In this document: positions 19,253-30,003 of the stretch, in pieces
Numbering within the stretch: position 1 is the stretch's first letter
Layout: each line of letters starts with the position of its first letter
Origin: Rickettsia endosymbiont of Lasioglossum villosulum
GTDB lineage: Bacteria; Pseudomonadota; Alphaproteobacteria; Rickettsiales; Rickettsiaceae
Reading direction: 5' to 3'
NCBI RefSeq assembly: GCF_964026455.1
Contig: NZ_OZ032152.1
Location: 992,001 to 1,056,000 of the forward strand
DNA length: 64,000 nt
Notes under the pieces: model-generated
Seen by the model: only the letters and a program-made list of their open reading frames with translations
What the model was told of the DNA's origin: nothing
The model's database searches: none
Made by a program: the position numbers and the translations under genes

Positions 19253-20548
19253 ATGCTAAAAAATATTCAGAAACATTTAGATATCAAATTAATTAAATTA
19301 TCGGCAATTTTAGCCTTTATTTACTGCTTATTATTCAATAGTGCAATATTAATTTATAAATTTGATTATTATAAAGCAACAATCTTTAGAGGAATATTAG
19401 AACTATCAAAAGATTTCTGCTATGTTTATATATTTTCTTTTATAGCATTTTTTGGTCTTAGCGTACATAGATTAGCATTAAAAATTGGTTCATGCTTTTT
19501 ATTTATCACTTCTGCAATAGCTAGCTATTATATTTATTTCTTTAAAATAACTCCTACTAAGCAAGTAATTGGTAGTTTTTTCTCAACAGATTTAAATGAA
19601 GTTTATGAACTTACAAGTATTAAATTAATAATATGGATGATTTTTAGCTTATTTACTTGTCTTTACACACTCAAATCTTTTGCCACTTCTGATACTAAAT
19701 CTTTTGTCACAAAATTATTATCCGCAGCGTGTTTACTTATCTTTTTATATAATATCATTACTCCATCTTTTAAAATATTAAAAAATTACTTTCCTGTTCA
19801 GTATTTACATAATACTTATCTTAATTTTGCTGGAAGCCTAGGAGGTAAAAATTATGCTCAAATAGATATCAGTAAGCAGTATAATTTCGTAGATAATTCT
19901 GATAATGATATTATTGGTGTTTTAGTCATAGGAGAGTCAGCAAGATTTGATCATTTCGGTATTAATGGTTATATGTGTGATACAACACCTCGATTGAAAA
20001 ATATCGAAAATCTTACTTCCTTTAAAGCTAAATCTGCATCAAACTTAACTTATATTTCTATACCCTCATTACTTTCACGTTATCCTGCAAGTAAAATTGA
20101 AGATAATAAACTTGAAAATAGTTTTTTATCAGTTTTGACTAGTATAGGATTTAATACTACTTGGATTGGTACGCAAACTTTAATGAGAAATTTTGCAAAT
20201 TTTGACTTAGGTACTATCTATAATGATGTTAATTTTACTATAGTACCAGGGGGCTCTGCTTTATTTTCTTTAAATGATCATGACGGGAAAATGCTTCCCT
20301 TTGTACAAGAAATAATTTCAAATTCAAGTAAACAATTTATAGTAGTTCATACATCCGGCAGTCACTGGAATTACACCGCAAGATATCCTAGAGAATTTGA
20401 GCAAAAGCATCCTGAATCAGTAGCATCAATTAAAAATTATGCCAATAATGAAATTAGCCATGATTATGTTTTTCATTCAATTCTTGACTGTCTAAATATA
20501 GATTCTGATGTCATTGACAAGGGTTTAAGTTTATGTAAATCTAGCTAA
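19253..20548 (+). pseudogene. Lipid A phosphoethanolamine transferase (EptA-like), internally deleted
   Basis: EptA enzymes are inner-membrane proteins that move phosphoethanolamine onto lipid A. The N-terminal four to five helices (about residues 15-165) and the start of the sulfatase-fold domain are present: VLVIGESARFDHFGINGY with the metal-binding Glu, SNLTYISIPSLLSRYP around the expected threonine nucleophile, and HTSGSHWNY. After SIKNYANN the sequence jumps to SHDYVFHSILDCLNI, which is the extreme C-terminus of the family. The block of some 90-100 residues that carries YDN...TD and the metal-binding LSDHGES motif is missing. The frame is intact, so a protein may be made, but it should lack zinc binding and activity. 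Confidence 0.75.
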
Positions 20549-20552
20549 CTTT

Positions 20553-20843
20553 TTAAAAATCAATTCCAAGCTCGTCAGTTAAAATACTCATTAGCTCTAG
20601 CCCTGCTCTATTTTTCCATTTTTCTTGTTCATAGAAAAAATGATAAGGTCCGCTAATTGGGGATGATAACCAAATTTCCTTGACTGCACTTTGTTTATTT
20701 ATTACATATATACCGTTAGTTGTATCAATACTTAATATATCGCTTTGTAGGTCTACATCTATGTCCTGATCTTGTTCTTCAATCCTGTCTGCTATATGTG
20801 CAATTACTGTTTCAGCTATTTTACTAAATTCACTATCATTCAT
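20553..20843 (-). CDS. cyaY: Frataxin homologue CyaY
   Basis: CyaY is a small acidic iron-binding protein that regulates iron-sulfur cluster assembly. The 96-residue protein shows the frataxin order: an acidic first helix ([23 protein letters not shown]), the strand region [33 protein letters not shown] and the final helix [12 protein letters not shown]. The start overlaps the mltG stop by 8 bases, so the two genes are translationally coupled. Confidence 0.93.
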   Translation of the reverse strand: MNDSEFSKIAETVIAHIADRIEEQDQDIDVDLQSDILSIDTTNGIYVINKQSAVKEIWLSSPISGPYHFFYEQEKWKNRAGLELMSILTDELGIDF

Positions 20844-21855
20844 AATTTTCTTTGGTTTTCTCTGGATCTATTACGGGTACTTTAATCATGCTTTTTCTAT
20901 ACATCTCAACAAATCTATTATGATCATTAAGGTTATTAGAAAAATTATGCCCACCTTTTCCATCAACTACAAAAAATAATGCATCTGTTTTAGCAGGTTT
21001 TACAACTGCTTCTAGAGATTTTAATGAGGGACAGGAAATTGGTCCTGGCGGCAATCCTTTAATATAATAAGTATTATACGGCAATTCTTGCAATAAATCT
21101 TTTTTAGTTAAAGCTCTTGCTAGCTTAAATTTCCCTTCCGTTAAAGCATATATATTAGTAGGATCAGCTTGCAGCTTCATATTCTTCTTTAAACGATTAA
21201 GAAATACTGCGGCAATAATAGGCTTCTCTGCATCAGAACCCGCTTCTTTTTCTACTATAGAAGCAAGCGTTAATATATCAAGTCTAGTTTTTAATGGAGA
21301 ATCAGGCGAGAGATCTATCATCACTTTATCTAAGTTATTAGACATTAGATTTCTCATCTGATTGATTATTCGCTCTTTTTGATCACCATATGAGAAAAAA
21401 TAAGTTGATGGCATTAGAAATCCTTCCGGTATAACTCCCTTTATCTCACCTACTAAACGTGTTTCTTCGTTAATTTTTTTTACAACTTCCTGAACTACAG
21501 TACCCTCAGGCACTATTATTTTATGTATTATAGACTTGCCGCTTGCTAAAACTCTTAAAGTTTGCAGAGGCGAAATATTATGCGTGAAAATATATTCACC
21601 ACTTTTAAGAGGATTTTTTATAGAGTAAATTTTAGCAATTATATTAAAAACTTCTGGATATTTTATTACTTTATTGGAATAAAGTTTTGTAACTATTTGA
21701 TTTATGGATAATTTAGGTTCGATAATTATTGTCTTAGTTTGAGCTAAATTACCCGGTACAAAAATATAAAATACACCGAAGTTTAATATGGTAATAAATA
21801 TAATTAAAGATAATGTGGCTAAAAAAAACTTGATTTTTAGTATATTTTTTAACAT
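20836..21855 (-). CDS. mltG: Endolytic peptidoglycan transglycosylase MltG (YceG-like)
   Basis: MltG cleaves nascent glycan strands in the periplasm and is thought to end their growth. The 339-residue protein has an N-terminal membrane helix (about residues 8-32), a LysM-like segment, and the catalytic domain with the active-site glutamate in [11 protein letters not shown], followed by [21 protein letters not shown] and [18 protein letters not shown]. All are conserved in the family. It precedes cyaY with an 8-base overlap. Confidence 0.95.
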   Translation of the reverse strand: MLKNILKIKFFLATLSLIIFITILNFGVFYIFVPGNLAQTKTIIIEPKLSINQIVTKLYSNKVIKYPEVFNIIAKIYSIKNPLKSGEYIFTHNISPLQTLRVLASGKSIIHKIIVPEGTVVQEVVKKINEETRLVGEIKGVIPEGFLMPSTYFFSYGDQKERIINQMRNLMSNNLDKVMIDLSPDSPLKTRLDILTLASIVEKEAGSDAEKPIIAAVFLNRLKKNMKLQADPTNIYALTEGKFKLARALTKKDLLQELPYNTYYIKGLPPGPISCPSLKSLEAVVKPAKTDALFFVVDGKGGHNFSNNLNDHNRFVEMYRKSMIKVPVIDPEKTKENYE

Positions 21856-22087
21856 TTTTTATAAAACTTAGAAAATAATAATATTACCATGAAATATGGT
21901 TTTTTCTTGACATTTAAAATAACATGTAGTAGAAATAACTTAAAGTTTGGTTAAGATCATATATTTGCTAATAATTATATACTGCTTGTAAAATAGATCA
22001 AGAGTTTTAAAATTTAGCACTGAAATATTTGGATTATATTAAAAGAATATAGTAAATATCACTCCATTTTAGAAATTATGAACCCCC

Positions 22088-22250
22088 AAATTTAGCTTAC
22101 CAACCTTTGAAATATCAAAGGTATACTGTAGATACTTAAAAAGATGGAAGTCAAATAAGTAGTGAGCCTGTACAAGCAGTACAAAAGTACGTAAGCACAG
22201 GCGAACCTCGAAATTTGGCTTACCAAATCTTGAAGTATAAAAGGTATATA
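22088..22250. repeat. Direct repeat pair (about 39 bp) with an inner palindrome
   Basis: AAATTTAGCTTACCAACC-type unit at 22088-22126 recurs as AAATTTGGCTTACCAAAT at 22211-22250, both ending in AAGGTATA. A third copy is at 41140-41178. Between the first two lies a palindrome, GCCTGT...ACAGGC with inner GTACaaaaGTAC. The second unit ends 30 bases before the ATG of the next gene. The rest of 21856-22087 is AT-rich and shows no gene. Confidence 0.65.
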
Positions 22251-22280
22251 TACTGATCTTAATAATAGGCATTATATAGT

Positions 22281-22574
22281 ATGACACAAGATCAAGACAA
22301 CGATCCAAAAAATAACGAAAGCGATAAGCTAAAATCTTTGCATAATAAATTAGGAAGCATTTCAGGCTTCTTAATGACAATGCGTTCTGACACTATTGAA
22401 GAACAAAAGAAAATTTCGCATGATTTAAAAGCTTTAATGAAACAGATTAATACTATGCAAAAAAGTATAGAAATATATTTTATTGTTATATTAGTATTAA
22501 TGTTTTTCATGACGCAAAAAATGCTTTGGAGCGGTTCAAGCAAAAACCTTTCTCTTTTAACAAATTTATTTTAA
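22281..22574 (+). CDS. Small tail-anchored membrane protein, unknown
   Basis: 97 residues. The first part is hydrophilic with Asp, Asn and Lys, followed by a likely coiled-coil helix (about residues 17-62, heptad-like LKSLHNKLGSISGF and IEEQKKISHDLKALMKQ), then one hydrophobic helix at about 64-81 (IYFIVILVLMFFMTQKM) near the C-terminus. No motif is recognised. Its 3' end overlaps the convergent lpxB stop by 9 bases. A ~39-bp repeat unit sits just upstream. Confidence 0.55.
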   Translation: MTQDQDNDPKNNESDKLKSLHNKLGSISGFLMTMRSDTIEEQKKISHDLKALMKQINTMQKSIEIYFIVILVLMFFMTQKMLWSGSSKNLSLLTNLF

Positions 22575-23708
22575 GAATTCTTGTCTAATAATTTTTGTAG
22601 CTAAATAAGACGGATATATATTTGATTTAAAACCTAACTCCTGTAAAATCTTGTGACTTTCCGTTATTTGCTTATCAACTTCCTGAGGATTTAACAATAA
22701 TTCTTTTAATTTATCACTAATAAGATTAGCTTCACAATTAAATTGAATAAATTCCGGAATTATTTCTCTATTCCCTATTATATTAATCAAAGTAACATAT
22801 TTGATTTTTATCAATAACCTAATAATAATAAAACTAAAAATATTAACTTTGTATGCTACAATCATAGGAGTACCGGACGCTGCTATCTCTAAAGTATTAG
22901 TACCCGATTTGGCTAATGCTAAGTCAGATACAGCATAGCTTTTCAATCTTTCATATGAGAATATATAATTAAACCTAACCTTTTCTAAAAAAGGCTTTAT
23001 TATTCTTTCATGATCAGGATTTGCAAGCGGAAATATCACCATAAGGTTTTTATGGTCATCATAAACTTTTTCAATAGCGGGGATAAAAATTGGTAGATGC
23101 CTTAAGATTTCCCCTTTTCTACTTCCAAGAGTAACGCATAAAACTTTTGTATCCTCATCTATTTCAAGCTCTTGTCTTAAAGCTGCCTTATCACTATAAA
23201 ATTCCTGCTCCATTATTGGGTGACCTATATACCTACAATCAAGCCCAACTTTAGTAAAATATGGTGGCTCAAAAGGCAATAAGGCAAACAAGCAATTATA
23301 GATTTTTGCATATTTTGCTGCCCTGCCCTCTTTATAAGCCCAAACTGATGGTGCAACAATATGAATCATCTTAAGTTCTGGCAAACGCTCTCTTACCTTA
23401 GCTGCCACGCGATAAGTAAACCCTGGCGAATCAATGGTAATTAATATATCGGGTTTATTATTTATTATATCTTCAACTGTTTTATTGATTAATTTTTTTA
23501 TCCTAAAAATATGATGTATTACTTCAAAAAAGCCCATCAAATTTATTTCAGATATCGGAAACAAGCTTTCAAAATTGCCAGCTTCTTCCATATTTCGTCC
23601 TCCTATTCCGATAATCTTTAATTTTTTATCTTTTTTCAGATTCCGAATTATTCGACCACCAGCAAAATCCCCTGATGCCTCACCTGCTATGAAGTAAATT
23701 TTTTTCAT
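22566..23708 (-). CDS. lpxB: Lipid-A-disaccharide synthase
   Basis: LpxB joins lipid X to UDP-2,3-diacylglucosamine to make the lipid A disaccharide, at the inner face of the cytoplasmic membrane. The N-terminus MKKIYFIAGEASGDFAGGRII is the family signature, followed by GIGG, MGFFEVIHH, IDSPGFTYRVA, IVAPSVWAYKEGRAAK and the GHP and SGTNTLEIA donor-binding motifs. The start is set at 23708, since upstream codons add 13 unsupported residues and overlap the preceding gene. The product has 380 residues, normal for LpxB. Confidence 0.97.
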   Translation of the reverse strand: MKKIYFIAGEASGDFAGGRIIRNLKKDKKLKIIGIGGRNMEEAGNFESLFPISEINLMGFFEVIHHIFRIKKLINKTVEDIINNKPDILITIDSPGFTYRVAAKVRERLPELKMIHIVAPSVWAYKEGRAAKYAKIYNCLFALLPFEPPYFTKVGLDCRYIGHPIMEQEFYSDKAALRQELEIDEDTKVLCVTLGSRKGEILRHLPIFIPAIEKVYDDHKNLMVIFPLANPDHERIIKPFLEKVRFNYIFSYERLKSYAVSDLALAKSGTNTLEIAASGTPMIVAYKVNIFSFIIIRLLIKIKYVTLINIIGNREIIPEFIQFNCEANLISDKLKELLLNPQEVDKQITESHKILQELGFKSNIYPSYLATKIIRQEFLK

Positions 23709-23727
23709 TTTGTTTAAAAGTTCTAAA

Positions 23728-24615
23728 TTATTTCTTAAGGTCCTCAATTTCTATTTTTAGTTTTTCAATTTCCTCTATAATTAACCCTGTAGTTCTCATT
23801 ATTGTATTTATATTTATACCATCAAGTAGTAAGTTCTTTGCTATCTCAACATTTCTTCTAGCTTCACCTCGTGCCTCACCCCTAGCCTCAGCTTTTTTAA
23901 GAGTATTAGTTTCAATTCTAAGCCACTTTAAGCGGTCTTCATATTCTTCTCTTTCTTCTTTAGTAAAGTTTATTATCTCAAGTACTGTTAACGCTTTTTT
24001 TAAATCTTTATTATCTAGCTCTTTAGGAAGGTTGTCCTTATTAAGCAAATCATGACGTGTTAAAAAAGCTAGCCACATATCTAAAGCATTTTTAACTTTT
24101 TCTACTATATCCGATATGTCTTCTTTAGCACCCTTGGCAAACTTATTAAGCTCTATCGTATGTAATTCTATATCATAAAAATATTTTAAGCCGGTGTCTT
24201 TTTCATGTAAATTAAAAATATTATGATATTTATCTGTGTCCGTAATACTTGTAAAATTAAGAATATGAATATCTATCGTTTTATTTAACTTTGAGTAATC
24301 ATCTCCCTCTTTTAATTGTTGCGTATACATTTTTGCCCAATAATATAAGGCTCTTTGATCATAATCCGCTTCATCCGTTACTTGTATTTCAACGTTAAAT
24401 ATTTTACCGCTTTCACTTTGTGCTTTAATATCAAGTACAGAAAGTTTATCTGCTTTAAAATTTTTCGGATTATACGGATTAAGCAGTGTCACCTCTACAA
24501 TTTGATCTTCCTTGCCTACTATCGAATTAACAAGCGATATTAGTAAATCCTTGTTCTCTTCTACTCCAAAGATTTTTTTAAATGCTAAATCTACACGAGG
24601 ATTAACTTCAGACAT
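23728..24615 (-). CDS. Rpn/PD-(D/E)XK nuclease family protein (putative transposase-type)
   Basis: A 295-residue member of the Rpn (recombination-promoting nuclease, formerly transposase_31-like) family. The nuclease core has Asp in NPYNPKNF...LSVLDIKAQSESGKIFNVEIQV, with the D-x(n)-ExQ pattern of PD-(D/E)XK enzymes, then QRALYYWAKMYTQQLKEGDDYSKL, typical for the family. A charged repeat AEARGEARGEARRN lies before the C-terminal helix, where such proteins often vary. Rickettsia genomes carry many copies and fragments. It ends 19 bases before the lpxB start. It may promote RecA-independent recombination; this is by family only. Confidence 0.85.
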   Translation of the reverse strand: MSEVNPRVDLAFKKIFGVEENKDLLISLVNSIVGKEDQIVEVTLLNPYNPKNFKADKLSVLDIKAQSESGKIFNVEIQVTDEADYDQRALYYWAKMYTQQLKEGDDYSKLNKTIDIHILNFTSITDTDKYHNIFNLHEKDTGLKYFYDIELHTIELNKFAKGAKEDISDIVEKVKNALDMWLAFLTRHDLLNKDNLPKELDNKDLKKALTVLEIINFTKEEREEYEDRLKWLRIETNTLKKAEARGEARGEARRNVEIAKNLLLDGININTIMRTTGLIIEEIEKLKIEIEDLKK

Positions 24616-24684
24616 ATTAATTATTACCTTCTATATTATTTATTATCATACCATAAACCGCATAAAATTCCAGTTATGCATTTA

Positions 24685-26199
24685 TCAATACTCCATTTTA
24701 CGATAGCTTAAAGCTTCAGCAATATGCATTCTTAAAACTTTATCTTCATCTTCAAGGTCAGCTATAGTACGTGCTACCCTAAGTATTCGGTTGTAAGCCC
24801 GCATCGATAAACGAAACTTACTTGCAGCTTCATTTAGTAAATCTTTACCCTCATCTACAGGCATTGCATAATCTATCAACAATTGACCATCCAATCTATT
24901 ATTTGTTTTAATATTATAACCCTCATATCTTCTTTCTTGGATTATACGTACCTTTTCTATCCTTTTAGCAATATCTTCTGATTTTTCTTCAGAACTTTCA
25001 TTTGTTAAATCATAATTATAAATATTGATATTAGGTACTTCTATATGCAAATCAAATCTATCCATAATAGGACCGGAAATTTTCATTTTATAATCATCAC
25101 CACATTTTGGGGCTTTAACACATTCTTTGTAAGAATCACCCAAATAGCCACATTTACAAGGATTCATAGCTGCTATTAGTTGAAAATTTGCTGGATATTT
25201 TATATGGGCATTTGATCTTGAAATTAGTATCTCACCATTTTCGATAGGTTGCCTTAAAGATTCAATAACATGCTGAGGAAATTCAGGCAGTTCGTCTAAA
25301 AATAATACTCCGTTATGAGCAAGTGTAATCTCCCCTGGTCTTACCTTTTTTCCAACACCACCACCAACCATAGCAGCAAGTGAACATGAATGATGAGGGG
25401 TTCTAAATGGTCTTATCCTAGTAAGCTTACCATCCAAAAACTTCCCAGCAATACTTGTTACCATGCTACATTCTAAAATCTCTTTCACCGACATTTTAGG
25501 CAGTATCCCAGGCAAGCAGCTTGCAAGCCTTGATTTTCCTGTTCCAGGAGGACCAAACATTAATAAATTATGACCACCTGATGCAGCAATTTCTAAAGCT
25601 CTTTTAGCTATATTTTGTCCTCTTACATCTTTAAAATCAGGGTAATTTACCGGCTCGTCTTGGACGATAGCTTCTGGAGGACTTAGAACTTGCGATCCTT
25701 TGAAATGATTTACTAGCTCAATTAAATTACCTGCTACAAGTATATTATCATTACCTGACCAAGCAACTTCAGATGAGTTTTTATTTGAGCAAATCAGCCC
25801 CTTATTCCTAGCAGTAGCACCAATTGCCACAGGCAATGCACCATTTACCGGCAATATCGACCCATCTAAAGATAACTCACCTATTATTAGATATTCTGCT
25901 ATTTCAGTTTCTGGCAAAATATTCATAGCAGTAAGTATTGCACAAGCAATTGCAAGGTCGAAATGACTACCCTCTTTTACTAAATCTGCTGGAGCTAAAT
26001 TTATCAAAATTTTTTTGGTGGGTAATGCAAGCCCTATAGAAGATAAAGCTGCTTTAACTCGCTCTTTTGACTCAGCAATAGTTTTGTCAGCAAGTCCTAC
26101 TATGGCAAAGGCAGGTATACCAGGCGATATTTGTACCTGCACATCAACATCAGTGATATCAATCCCGTTGAATGTAAGACTTGCTATATGAATTATCAT
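24685..26199 (-). CDS. comM: ComM/YifB-type AAA+ protein (Mg-chelatase-like)
   Basis: YifB/ComM is a hexameric helicase that helps branch migration during natural transformation; in obligate intracellular bacteria its task is unclear. The 504-residue protein has the N-terminal ChlI-like domain (VDVQVQISPGIPAFAIVGL), Walker A GPPGTGKSRLA, Walker B LFLDELPEF, the AMNPCKCGYLG zinc-like knuckle and the C-terminal RAYNRILRVARTIADLE helix. All core motifs are intact. It lies between the Rpn gene and hslU in the same direction. Confidence 0.95.
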   Translation of the reverse strand: MIIHIASLTFNGIDITDVDVQVQISPGIPAFAIVGLADKTIAESKERVKAALSSIGLALPTKKILINLAPADLVKEGSHFDLAIACAILTAMNILPETEIAEYLIIGELSLDGSILPVNGALPVAIGATARNKGLICSNKNSSEVAWSGNDNILVAGNLIELVNHFKGSQVLSPPEAIVQDEPVNYPDFKDVRGQNIAKRALEIAASGGHNLLMFGPPGTGKSRLASCLPGILPKMSVKEILECSMVTSIAGKFLDGKLTRIRPFRTPHHSCSLAAMVGGGVGKKVRPGEITLAHNGVLFLDELPEFPQHVIESLRQPIENGEILISRSNAHIKYPANFQLIAAMNPCKCGYLGDSYKECVKAPKCGDDYKMKISGPIMDRFDLHIEVPNINIYNYDLTNESSEEKSEDIAKRIEKVRIIQERRYEGYNIKTNNRLDGQLLIDYAMPVDEGKDLLNEAASKFRLSMRAYNRILRVARTIADLEDEDKVLRMHIAEALSYRKMEY

Positions 26200-26234
26200 T
26201 TTTTAATAGTAATACTTTTGGTTGGAAAAGCATA

Positions 26235-27593
26235 CTACAGAACAAACTTTGCTAAGTCAAGATTAGTTAGTATTTTTGATAATTGATTTTCTACAAATTT
26301 ATCATCTATAGATATTTTTTCACCTTGCATTTCACTAGCTCTAAAGCTTATATCTTCAAGTAAATTCTCAAGTATAGTATGCAATCTTCTTGCTCCTATA
26401 TCTTCGATTTCTAGATTAACTGTAGTAGCGTAATCTGCAATTTTCTCTATAGCGGAATTCGTAAATTCAAGTTCTACTTTCTCAGTACCTATTAAAGCCG
26501 AATATTGCTTTATTAAACTAGTTTCAGGCTCAAGTAGTATCTTTATCATATCCTCTTTAGTTAATGAATTCAACTCTACTCTAATAGGTAATCTTCCTTG
26601 CAATTCAGGTAATAAATCTGAGGGTTTTGCTATATGGAAAGCTCCTGAAGCAATAAATAATATATGATCTGTTTTAACAGGACCATATTTTGTATTAACT
26701 GTTGACCCCTCAATCAAAGGTAGTAAATCCCTCTGCACGCCCTCTCTACTTATTTCTGAATTCTTTGCTCCAGAATTAGCTACTGAGGCAATCTTATCAA
26801 TTTCATCAATAAAGACTATTCCATCATTTTCAACTAAATTAATTGCCTGCTGGATTATTTTTTCTTGATCAATTAATTTTTCAAACTCTTCTGATAAAAT
26901 TATACTCATCGCTTCTTTAACTAACATTTTTTTTGTTTTAGTTTTAGTCGTTCCAAAAGCTCTTCCTATCATATCACCAAGATTAAGCACTCCCATAGAT
27001 GCCCCAGGCATGCCGGGTATTTCAAAGCTACCTCCGCCTACAGGAGCTGTATCAGCTACACTAATTTCAATTTCTGTATCATCAAGCTCGCCACTTAAGA
27101 TTTTTTCTTGAAACTTTTCTCTCGTCTCACTACTTGAAGTCTTACCTACTAAACTATCTAATACTCTCTCGATTGCTTTCTCACGTGCATTAATATCTAC
27201 TTCCGTTTTAGCTATCGTTTTTTGAGTATTAACAGCTATTTCTACTAAATCACGAATTATTGATTCTACGTCACGCCCTACATAGCCAACCTCGGTGAAC
27301 TTTGTTGCTTCTATTTTATAAAAAGGAGAATTAGTAAGTTTAGCAAGCCTTCTTGCAATTTCAGTTTTACCGACTCCCGTTGAACCTATCATTAAGATAT
27401 TTTTTGGTACTATTTCGTTACGTAAGTTTCCCTCTACTCTTTTACGACGACCACGATTTCTAAGGGCAATAGCAACGGCTTTTTTAGCCTTTTCTTGACC
27501 TACGATAAATCTGTTAAGCTCGTTAACTATTTGAGAAGGTGTAAGCCCCATAGGGTCTTTTTTATTAGTATTAGTAGTTTTAGTAGATTTCAT
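26235..27593 (-). CDS. hslU: ATP-dependent protease ATPase subunit HslU
   Basis: HslU is the AAA+ unfoldase of the HslUV (ClpQY) protease. At 452 residues it is full length: start [27 protein letters not shown], Walker [16 protein letters not shown], the pore motif GYVGRDVES, Walker [13 protein letters not shown], sensor and arginine-finger region [11 protein letters not shown], and the C-terminal [16 protein letters not shown]. Its ATG overlaps the restored hslV stop codon in an ATGA arrangement, so the two form an operon. Because hslV is frameshifted here, HslU may lack its partner. Confidence 0.97.
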
Positions 27594-28137
27594 ACAACTT
27601 TTTCCGTTATAATATTATGATTAGAAAATACACAAAGATCTGCTGCTATATTCATAGATTTTAAAGCAATTTCTTCAGCAGTTAGAGGATTATCGTAGAC
27701 ATTAAAGCACGTGCTGCGGATAAGGCGAATAGACCACCTGAGCCTATTGCTACAACATTATTCTCTGGCTCAACAACATCACCGTTACCAGTTAAAATTA
27801 GTATATGATTGCGATCAGCCACAATCATCATTGCTTCTAAACGACGTAAATATTTGTTGCTACGCCAATCTTTTGCAAGCTCAACCGCACTTCTAAGCAA
27901 ATTATGCTTATGTTGCTCTATTTTTACTTCTAACTTTTCAAATAAAGCGAGCCCGTCAGCAGTAGAACCAGCAAAACCTGCAATAATTTTATTATTAGCT
28001 ATAGTTCGTAATTTTCGAGCAGTAGATTTTAATACTGTATTGCCGTGTGAAACTTGTCCATCTGCTGCTATAATTATTTCTTCGTTCTTTTTTAAACAAA
28101 GTATTGTAGTGCCATGTAAGGCTAAATTATCTGACAT
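27590..28137 (-). pseudogene. hslV: ATP-dependent protease peptidase subunit HslV, frameshifted near the 3' end
   Basis: HslV is the threonine protease chamber that works with HslU. The start [15 protein letters not shown] at 28137 places the catalytic threonine after HG. The protein is normal up to SAARALMS, then the frame reads TIIL and stops at 27682. One base inserted near 27697 (TCTAC to TCTTAC on the minus strand) restores [30 protein letters not shown] and ends at TGA 27592-27590, overlapping the hslU ATG by 4 bases. The intact length would be 182 residues, the family norm. About 35 C-terminal residues are lost. The active site remains, but the missing helices help form the rings. A sequencing error cannot be excluded. 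Confidence 0.85.
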
Positions 28138-28274
28138 AATGTAAAATTTATTGATATTAATTTGCTGATTAAGTAATATATTCAATTATTTATAATAATT
28201 AAATAATGTTAATTATTACTTGAGTAATCCAGTTATAGTTAATTATCTTTTTTTGAATTTTCAAGGTTTAAATA

Positions 28275-28631
28275 ATGAATATATACGCAATATACATTAA
28301 CCCTGTACAAAAAAATAATAATTTTATTGTCATTAAAGAAAGTTTTTCATGGACAGCAGCACTTTTAAGTGTATTCTGGGCATTATACCATAAAATGTGG
28401 TTACCTGTTATTATAGCTGTAGCACTTAATATAGTAGCAATGGCAATTAATATATATGAGTTAACACTTGCATTAAAGCTAATTGTCATGTTAATATTCG
28501 GTTTTTTTGCTGCCGATATTAGAGAAAATCATTTAAAAAGAAATGATTTTACGCTTAAAGATATAGTAGTTGCGGGTTCGCAAGTAGAAGCTGAATTAAA
28601 ATTTTTAGAGCGTAATAATTATGTACAATAA
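28275..28631 (+). CDS. DUF2628 family membrane protein
   Basis: 118 residues with the usual pattern of DUF2628: a short N-terminal strand, KESFSWTAALLSVFWALYHKMW leading into hydrophobic helices (about 26-50 and 60-80), then FGFFAADIRENHLKRNDF and a C-terminal region. The family is widespread in alphaproteobacteria and has no settled function. Its 3' end overlaps the HIT gene start by 11 bases, so the two are likely co-expressed. Confidence 0.8.
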   Translation: MNIYAIYINPVQKNNNFIVIKESFSWTAALLSVFWALYHKMWLPVIIAVALNIVAMAINIYELTLALKLIVMLIFGFFAADIRENHLKRNDFTLKDIVVAGSQVEAELKFLERNNYVQ

Positions 28632-28974
28632 AGAAAATATTTTTGCAAAAATTATCAATAAAAATTTACCGGCAGAAGTAATTTATGAAGACGAGCAGGT
28701 TTTAGCATTTAAAGATATAGCACCGGTCGCACCAGTACATATTATTGTTATACCTAAAAATGAATATATCGATTACGCCGATTTTATTTCTAAAGCTTCA
28801 GTAGAAGAAATAAAGCATTTTTTTGCTAAGGTTTCTGATATAGCAAATAAAGCAGGACTAGATAAAGACGGATATCGCTTAATCACCAATAAAGGCGAGA
28901 AGTCCGGACAAACTATTTTTCATTTCCATTTTCATATTATTGGTGGTGAAAAACTTATTGGATTAATTAAATAA
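28621..28974 (+). CDS. HIT family (HinT-like) nucleotide hydrolase
   Basis: A small cytoplasmic purine nucleoside phosphoramidase-type protein. The histidine triad appears as HFHFHIIGG near the C-terminus. The N-terminal [41 protein letters not shown] is typical of HinT. 117 residues, complete. It sits between a DUF2628 gene, which it overlaps, and asd, which starts 2 bases after its stop, pointing to an operon. Confidence 0.95.
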   Translation: MYNKENIFAKIINKNLPAEVIYEDEQVLAFKDIAPVAPVHIIVIPKNEYIDYADFISKASVEEIKHFFAKVSDIANKAGLDKDGYRLITNKGEKSGQTIFHFHFHIIGGEKLIGLIK

Positions 28975-28976
28975 AA

Positions 28977-29993
28977 ATGACCAAGAAATATAATATTGCT
29001 GTTATCGGTGCTACCGGAAATGTCAGTCGTGAAACCTTAAATATTCTAGCAGAACGCAATTTTCCTATTAACAAAATTTATGCTATTGCTTCAAATAATT
29101 CTATTGGAAAAAAAGTTAGCTTTGACGAGCAAGTATTACAAATAAGTAGCTTAGACGATCTAGATTTTGAGGAAATAGATATTGCATTTTTTTCAGCAGG
29201 TTCGGAAGTATCAAAAAAGTATATACCAAATGCTATTGCTAAAAATTGTGTGGTTATTGATAAATCTTCTTTTTTTAGACTAAGTGAAGATATACCTTTA
29301 ATTGTACCTGAGGCTAATTTATCAACACTTAAAGACTTTGCCACTAAAAATATTATATCGAATCCTAACTGCATTGCGATTCCTCTTGCAGTTGTACTTA
29401 AACCGCTAGATAATGAAATAAGTATAAAAAGAGTTGTAATATCTACTTATCAATCAGTATCCGGAGCAGGTAAAGCAGGAATGGATGAACTTTATGATCA
29501 AACAAAATCTAAGTATATCTTTGAAGAAAAAAGCCCCAACATATTTCCAAAACAAATTGCATTCAATTTATTTCCTCACATAGGTGATTTAAATAAAGAT
29601 GGTTATACAAGCGAAGAGTCAAAAATTGCTTTAGAGCTACAGAAAATTATTGGTGATCATCTTAAAGTTAGCGTAACTTCTGTACGAGTACCTGTATTTG
29701 TTGGTCATTCTATATCCGTTAATATAGAATTTAGTAGTAAAGTGGATGCTAAAGAAGTTGAGGAAATACTAGAAGATGCTGACGGGGTTGTTACGATTTC
29801 ACAAACTAAAGATTTAGCATATATCTCACCTACTGAAGTAGTAGGCGAAGACGCTGTATATGTCTCACGCATTAGGGATGATGCAAGTAAAGAGAACGCC
29901 ATAAATTTATGGATTACATGCGATAATTTACGTAAAGGAGCTGCTTTAAATAGCGTTCAAATTGCTGAAGAATTAATTAAAACTTATTTATAA
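28977..29993 (+). CDS. asd: Aspartate-semialdehyde dehydrogenase
   Basis: Asd reduces beta-aspartyl phosphate to aspartate semialdehyde with NADPH, a step needed for meso-diaminopimelate and hence peptidoglycan in Rickettsia. The 338-residue protein has the NADP-binding start [18 protein letters not shown], the active-site cysteine in [28 protein letters not shown] and [12 protein letters not shown] with the catalytic histidine region. It is complete and in an operon-like row with the HIT gene. Confidence 0.97.
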   Translation: MTKKYNIAVIGATGNVSRETLNILAERNFPINKIYAIASNNSIGKKVSFDEQVLQISSLDDLDFEEIDIAFFSAGSEVSKKYIPNAIAKNCVVIDKSSFFRLSEDIPLIVPEANLSTLKDFATKNIISNPNCIAIPLAVVLKPLDNEISIKRVVISTYQSVSGAGKAGMDELYDQTKSKYIFEEKSPNIFPKQIAFNLFPHIGDLNKDGYTSEESKIALELQKIIGDHLKVSVTSVRVPVFVGHSISVNIEFSSKVDAKEVEEILEDADGVVTISQTKDLAYISPTEVVGEDAVYVSRIRDDASKENAINLWITCDNLRKGAALNSVQIAEELIKTYL

Positions 29994-30003
29994 AATAATT
30001 AAT

